The translations under genes were made by a program, and so were the position numbers. This document shows, piece by piece, positions 57,823-64,000 of a stretch of DNA of 64,000 nt (the first letter of the stretch is position 1; the number at the start of each line of letters is the position of its first letter). This stretch comes from Bactrocera neohumeralis (taxonomy: Eukaryota; Arthropoda; Insecta; Diptera; Tephritidae): contig NC_065921.1 in NCBI RefSeq assembly GCF_024586455.1, positions 25,114,635 to 25,178,634 on the forward strand. Reading direction: 5' to 3'. The notes below the pieces were generated by a model. That model ran no database searches, was not told the DNA's origin, and was given only the letters and a program-made list of their open reading frames with translations.

Positions 57823-60800
57823 ATGTTGGCTTATTCGGGGCACATAATGACACTAGCCAATAGTATTATTGGCGTGGGAATACTAGCCATGCCATTTTGT
57901 TTCCAAAAAGTGAGTAAATCTACTGTTTCACTACACATATGTATGTATGTATATGGAAGTGAGTAAATTATGTAGATATTACTTGTTTATGAATCATACA
58001 AAATAGCCGAATTTCTAATATGTTTTAGCAAACGTATGAGATGATGTGTAGTGTTTATTTTAATTGCTTTAATAAAATCAGACGAATTGTATTAGCGCGC
58101 TTAAACGGTTAAAGGAAATATTTTGAAAATTTTAAAAGATTCAGATTTAGAAATTTCATTCTTGCTTAGTTGAAGTGTATTGAAACAAATACTTACATAC
58201 ATACATATACTATTATTAGTTAACACTCTTTTTGTCAATGTTTTAAAACCTCAAATATATCGTGAAAATGATAAAAACCATTATATCTTTTAATGACTAA
58301 ATTTTAATTAACTCTAGAAAATTGAAAATGTGTATATTTTGTGTTAGCTCGTTAAAAAAATAATAAAATAGTTATTTTGTTTACAATGTGTTTTTTAAGG
58401 TTACATACAAATAATAATCTGAAAACGTAGATGAGTAAATATTAGCAGACACGAAAATTGTTTTTATATACATGTATTGAAATAATACTTGTACATATGT
58501 ACAAATATTTATATCTACCGGTATACAGCTTATCATTTCGTAGCGAATCCAATGAATAATGTGTTTTTTCCGGAAATGTTACTTGAAAATAATTTGAGTT
58601 TAGCAAAATATATTTTCTATGGACATATAACAATATACATACATACATAGACATTTCGAGTTTTAATTGATTAAATATGTACATTGTCTGAACCACATTT
58701 GTAAGTTTCATTATTTAATGTGCTAATCGTTTTGTTGTGTTCGCACCTCCATAACTAGTTGCTAATGCAACCACATACCTTTATACATATGTACATACAT
58801 CATGTTACTATTTACATTTCGAAATTTAACATATATTTCCATGTTTTAGTGCGGCATTGTGCTCTCTGTTCTCTTACTCATCATCAGCAACTGGATTACC
58901 CGCATATGTTGCCATTATCTAATAAAGTCCTCACTATTGACACGTCGCAGAAGTTTCGAGTTTTTGGGTAAAGTAAAAAATTGCCAAGCAATCACTACAC
59001 TAACGTATACAAATTACATTCAAACAATTTTAAACTTTAGCTTTTCTTTAATTTTCACCTGCTACAGGCTTTCATGCGTTCGGTTCATCGGGCAAACTGC
59101 TTGCGGAGTTATGTATTATCGGTTATCTTTTCGGCACGTCCATCACATACTTCGTGGTGATGGGTGATTTAGGACCGCAAATCGTTACAAAAATGTTTTC
59201 ACTCAACACGGCGGATTTTCCACACCTACGGACGTGGGTGATGATAGCTGTAACCGTTTTCTGCATATTGCCTTTGGCAATGTTGAAGAATGTTGATAGC
59301 CTTTCAACAGTATGTGCTGCATCGATTGGATTTTACGTCTGTTTGGTCGTGAAGATTGTACTGGAATCCGAGGCACATATTGTAACGCACGATTGGGTGG
59401 AGAAAGTGGAGTATTGGCGACCTGCAGGTATTTTACAATGCTTACCGATCTTCAGCATGGCGCTGTCATGTCAAATGTAAGTGGAAATCTTTATTAATTT
59501 ATTATTTTATATTTTTCGCACACTGCATGCGTCATAAACATACATATGGACATTGCACTGATTATTTTCATTACTGCCATTATCTTTTTTGGAACATACA
59601 AAAACGTTTATAATTTTTTTTTTGCTAAAACTCAACAAAAATTGATGCTGATTATTTTAATTACTGCCATTATATTTCTTTGAACATTGGAAAATCATTA
59701 TATTTTTTTTTGCAAAAAATCAACAAAAATTTATGCTTTTACATACAAATACCGCAATCATTCATAAAATTTTTTGTTTCAAAAATTCACCTTAACCTGT
59801 GCTTTAACTTTACAAAATCCTCATGAATTTATTTTTTTTTCGTAAAAATTTCCTAAACATCTATGCTCTCTCACTGTTCATTCCTTCCGTTTCCTCGCTT
59901 AAAACCCCTCATTTCGCACGCTTCATTAGTTAATGAGTTAAGCTTACGTTATCTAAAATACATACAAACACTAATTAACCTTAAAAAAAATGAAAACACT
60001 GCCTTTATCAGGCAACTTTTTGAAGTGTTCGAGAGCATCAATAACCAAAGCGTGGAGAAATTGAATGGGATTGTACGTAACGCCACTTGGATTTGCACTT
60101 TTGTGTATATAGCCGTCGGATTCTTTGGTTATGTCGCCTTTTGTACTCAAACCTTTTCGGGTAAGCAGTAAAATGTCCTAAAATTTGGTGAAAAATAACT
60201 GAAAATATCTTCTAGGCAATATTTTGATGAACTTTTCACCCTCCTTTGGCAGCGATGTTATAAAAGTTGGATTTGTGCTTTCGGTTGCATTCAGTTTTCC
60301 GCTCGTCATATTCCCCTGCCGTGCCAGTATTTACTCGCTACTCTATCGCAAGGTTTATTCTACTATTCACAACTGATTGTACATACCTATTCACTTGTCT
60401 ATACAATTTTAGGGCCACACTGATAACAGTGGTTATATACCAGAGACTCGCTTCAAAGTCATAACCACCTGTCTGGTGGGTTGTGCACTCTGCATTGCAC
60501 TAATGATACCGTCCGTGGAGCTAGTTATCGGTTTGGTGGGTTCCACAATTGGCGTAGCGATTTGTATAATGTTTCCGGCATTTTGTTTTCGAAAAATAGT
60601 GAAAAAAGACTCGACAGAGCGTTCTTTGGCGCAGTTTATATTCATTAGCGGTTTTTGTCTCATGATTTTGGGCACGTTTGCCAATTTGAATGCCATCGAT
60701 GAACAGCGTTCGGGTGCGCATTTACATGTAGTTAACGAATTGGAAAATACGAATTTATTGCGACCAACTGATAAAATAGCCTTGGACTCAGCGGTAGCAC

Positions 60801-62382
60801 AACCGCAAATAGATAAACTGAGAGTGGAGAAAACACTTGTTGATTTGCAGTTAAAAGATAATAATTTAGAGCCGGAGGCAAAGAAAAAGTCTGAATTTTT
60901 GATGAGTGCCACACCTGTGCAAACGATATCGCAGCCAGCGGCAGTTGTTATTAATAAAAACGCAGAATTACCGAAAGCAAATGTGATAGCTGAAAAACCT
61001 GAGAATACATTGAATGCAAAGCCACTTAAACCGGAGGCGCCACTTATAGTTGAGGCGTTAATGCCAAAAGATGAAGCTGCGGAAGTAGGCGAAAGCATAA
61101 AGCAACCAGTTGCAGAAGAAGCGCCGTCGGAACTGAAGCCGCTGCAGCAGAATCCGCTACCACATGAAGCGGTAGCGGCGCAACAACCAAATATGGAAAC
61201 ACTACCGAAGCTAGAAGAGCAAAATGCGCCGGAAAATCAGCAACCGCAAACAATAGATAAAGATGCTATCAAGAAGGATGAGGAAATTGCCGCTGAGGAG
61301 TTGAAAAATGGACAAAAGTTGGCGAAAAGCAACAATGATGTGGAACTCAAAGAGACGCGCAAAGAACTGAAAAAGACCAAAGAACTGTTGGAACGCACTG
61401 TGGATCAGTTGAAGCATGAACTGGCCAAACAGAATGAGGAGACGCAGAATATGGTGGCTGAGACGTTGGAGAAGGTGGTGCAAAAGGTGGAACAAATCGA
61501 AAAGAAGGTGCAGCATAATGCGCCTGCCGAAGCGCAAGCACCTGCGCCAGCGCCCGAGCCAGTGCCAGAGCCAGAGAATAAAGAACTCAGTGACTCGTCA
61601 CACAGCAAGCGGCAGTTAATGCACCGCAAGAAAGCATAGTAGCGCCTAAACAAGAGGAAGAGCCAGCTAAAATGCCAAACGTACCAAATCGTCTGGACGA
61701 AAGACCATCGCTGCTGAGCATACTTTCGGAACAGCAAGCAGATGTGCGCGAACCGCAACATGTTTATGAACCGCTATCTTATAAAACCGGCGAACTTATT
61801 GAGAAGGCCAAAAATGGCAGTCATTTGGAAACGCGTTTGCCGTTACCTTTAGCCGTTTTATTCAATGCCTCGTCCTTGAACACCAACAACAAGTCAAATA
61901 ATGTACAAACACGGGACGTGGGCGACAAATATCCCTTGAATGCCACACAACACACCGCCGATAATGCCAATGCTACCATTAATCTTAAGACTGATAATGC
62001 GACACAACTAAAAGCAAATGAAACAGCTTCCGCGGGTGTTGCTCAAACATCCAGTGACAAGGAGAAGGAAAACGTGGAGGCTATACGCCGCGAAATACTG
62101 CAATTAAAGTCCGAGCAACTGAAGGAATTTCCAACGTTTGGCGTAACGGACACTGACATCGACATAATAGCGGCGAATGCGGAGCATATAAGGCGCAAGC
62201 GTGCAAATACGCCCAACTTTGCGGAGATCGAAACGAAAATGCAAAGCAATAATTGTTTAACAACACCCAAGGTTGACCAAATGCTGGCGCAGAGTGGCAT
62301 AAGCAATGAGATAAATTTGAAATCGCAAACTTTTGGGCGCGAGTTGCGCTCCGTAAGAGAGGAAAATGAGTCGCAGCTTTAA
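57823..62382 (+). CDS. SLC38A10-type sodium-coupled amino-acid transporter, frame broken in tail
   Basis: Six exons: 57,823-57,909, 58,850-58,967, 59,068-59,476, 60,012-60,160, 60,216-60,352 and 60,413-62,382. It opens MLAYSGHIMTLANSIIGVG. The NSIIGVGILAMPFCFQKCGI stretch is the hallmark first membrane helix of SLC38 amino-acid transporters (AA_trans fold, about 11 helices, ending near residue 392). A long Ala/Pro/Glu-rich tail with a coiled coil (about 609-667) is typical of SLC38A10. As sequenced, the frame stops at TAG 61,637 after 708 residues. A second frame with the same tail texture is open from about 61,594 to TAA 62,380-62,382. One missing base near 61,590 would explain this and imply about 956 residues. 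Donors are good except exon 5 (GTTTAT). Drosophila CG30394 is the likely counterpart, from memory. Confidence 0.85.
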
Positions 62383-62745
62383 ATGAAGTGTGTTTTTGCT
62401 GCGCTGAAAGCTCAAGTATTAACCTCTTTGTTGATTTTTCTATTTAATGTATTTAGAGTTTATTGCATTTACTTAGAGATTTTTGCATAAAATGTAAGCT
62501 GTTTTGTATTTCCCATTTACTCAGCATATACATAAGACCGTGTGTATATGTGAACTTACCAAGAGCATTATCTGCCAGTATCATTCCTACCGATCGCTGC
62601 GTGTTTCACGTAGGCGCCCATATACTAAGTCGTTACTTATAAACTGTCGACACAGCTATCTACCTATTCCTAAATGTATATACTATATATAGTGCGTATG
62701 TGTGTCTATGCATGTTGACAAGACTAAATAAAATAAATATTTATT
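62383..62745 (+). other. 3' UTR of the transporter gene with poly(A) signals
   Basis: It follows TAA at 62,380-62,382. Overlapping AATAAA hexamers lie at about 62,727-62,738 (CTAAATAAAATAAAT), which would end the transcript near 62,750, a 3' UTR of roughly 370 bases. There is no sign of a further gene. Confidence 0.6.
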
Positions 62746-62874
62746 TATTTAAACTTCCGTGAAATTTATTTACACATCTACAATTTGTAGAATATAATAT
62801 CTGAACTGGCTTTTAGTTAGAATATTTTTATATAAAGTATTTATTCGAGTATATGTAAATGATAATGAGCTGAG

Positions 62875-63180
62875 GTGATTAAACTATGGCCGTCCGTCTG
62901 ACCCCACAATGTTGGAGATATCGATCGTAAATTTTGCATACATCTTTTTCGTCCAAAAAGGCTGCTAATTTCTCGGAACTGCCGTTATCAGACCACTGTA
63001 CTATAGCTGCTGTATTTAACTGATTGGCAAAAATCAAGTCTTTGTATGAACAACTTTTTTATTAAGCAAGATATCTTGCTGATATTTTGGGAGGGATTTA
63101 TTATCAATACAACGCTATAATCCTTGAACATAAGTTCAGATCAAACCACTATATCATGTAGCTGCCATGTAAACTGACCG
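62875..63180 (+). repeat. Dispersed repeat of the terminal-hairpin family, partial copy
   Basis: It contains TATGGCCGTCCGTCTGACC, GGAACTGCCGTTATCAGACC, ACTGTACTATAGCTGCTG and CATGTAGCTGCCATGTAAAC, blocks shared with the neighbouring full copy. Start and end are missing. Confidence 0.55.
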
Positions 63181-63204
63181 ACAAAAATCAAGATAAAGAT
63201 ATTT

Positions 63205-63840
63205 ATACCCTGAATAGGGTATTTTATTTTTGTCACGAAGTTTGTAACACCCAAAAAGAAGAATCGGAGACCCTATAAAGTATGTATAAATGATCAGTAT
63301 GTCGAGCTGAGTCGATTTAGCCATGTCCGTCTGTCTCTCTGTATATATACGAAGTAGTCCTTCAGTTTTTAAGATATCGTTTTGAAATTTTGCAAACATC
63401 ATTTTCTCTTCAAGAAGCCGCTCATTTGTCGGAACTGCCGATGCAAACTGAACGAACGATCGGAATCAAGTGCTTGTATGGAAAACTGTCACATTTCACA
63501 ATGTATTTTCACAAAAGTTGGCGCAGGTTATTTTCTAAGATAATAATGTAATCTCCGAAGAAATTGTTCAGATCGGTTAACTATAGCATATAGCTGCCAT
63601 ACAAACTGAATGATCGGAATCAAGTTTTTGTATGGAAAACTTTCACATTTGACGACATATCTTTACGAAATTTGGCATGGATTACTGCTTAAGGTTACAA
63701 TATAATCTCCAAAAAAATTGTTCAGAACGATTTACTATAGCATATAGCTTCCATACAAACTGAACACATAGTTACTAAAAGAAATGCATCTGTGAAGGGT
63801 ATATTAGCTTCGGTGCAGCCGAAGTTAATGTTTTTTCTTG
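63205..63840 (+). repeat. Dispersed repeat with terminal hairpin, most complete copy
   Basis: It begins TATACCCTGAATAGGG and ends GAAGGGTATATTAGCTTCGG with the perfect hairpin CTTCGGTGCAGCCGAAG, followed by TTAATGTTTTTTCTTG. Internally the block ATAGCTGCCATACAAACTGA with GATCGGAATCAAG occurs twice (about 63,445 and 63,590), so the repeat contains its own short internal duplication. Non-coding. Confidence 0.65.
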
Positions 63841-64000
63841 TTTTATACCGTTTTATGCCATAAGAAATGTCCCAGTGAAGGGTTTTATAACTTTGGTGTA
63901 ACGTAATTTATTTTTTTCTTATTAATTTTTTATACATATATTATTTGTTTCTTTTATTTTTTTTTGCTTATTTGTTTATTATTTTTTTTTTCTTTAATTT
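63841..64000. other. T-rich end of window
   Basis: A TTTTATACCGTTTTATGCC block and GTGAAGGGTTTTATAACTTTGGTG suggest another repeat end, then T-rich low complexity to the window edge. Confidence 0.35.

Noticed and set aside
60433..61098. 221-codon minus-strand ORF
   Set aside because: Antisense shadow of the transporter's last exon.
61590..61606. A 16-base GTGACTCGTCACACAG that starts with GT and ends with CAG and would restore the transporter frame
   Set aside because: Far below the minimum size of a spliceosomal intron; a one-base indel is the simpler explanation.

Overview
The window looks like nuclear DNA of a higher fly, most likely a tephritid fruit fly. It is AT-rich and full of (ACAT)n microsatellites. 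Its genes have small GT-AG introns and fly-type proteins, and the long introns and gaps are packed with decayed mariner/Tc1 elements, RTE- and R1/LOA-type LINE pieces and short dispersed repeats. The species call is inference from sequence style only; no search was run.

Left part (1-38,300). A three-exon gene on the minus strand covers 2,086-36,098 and encodes a secreted protein of about 330 residues that I cannot name. Its first intron is 28.8 kb and its second 4.25 kb. These introns hold most of the mobile-element relics and several candidate regulatory clusters. Its signal-peptide exon sits beside a GC-richer block (about 36,520-38,250). That block is bordered on the left by T-rich and on the right by A-rich low-complexity DNA, and also contains a possible tiny first exon of a plus-strand gene (37,083).

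Middle part (38,300-50,250). I see no convincing host gene here. It holds nested relics: mariners inside dispersed repeats, a TTAA-flanked inverted-repeat element at 43,805-44,528 whose partial twin lies at 24,097, an RTE LINE at 47,915-49,580, and one unexplained 172-codon ORF.

Right part (50,250-62,750). Two recognisable genes are transcribed away from each other with about 1.1 kb between their start codons. On the minus strand is a five-exon gene for a separase N-terminal-type scaffold, best read as the ortholog of Drosophila three rows (thr). On the plus strand is a six-exon gene for an SLC38A10-type amino-acid transporter with a long acidic, coiled-coil tail. The transporter reading frame is broken near 61,590 by what looks like one missing base. 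The end of the window (62,875-64,000) is dispersed repeat.

The three host genes do not form a pathway. Thr belongs to sister-chromatid separation, the transporter to amino-acid transport, and the third is secreted. I found no operon-like, CRISPR or phage system. The most useful leads are the frameshift, the repeated motif in the Thr tail, the palindrome-cored tandem array at 24.6-25.7 kb, the higher-order AT repeat at 33.6-35.3 kb, and the candidate unannotated first exons.
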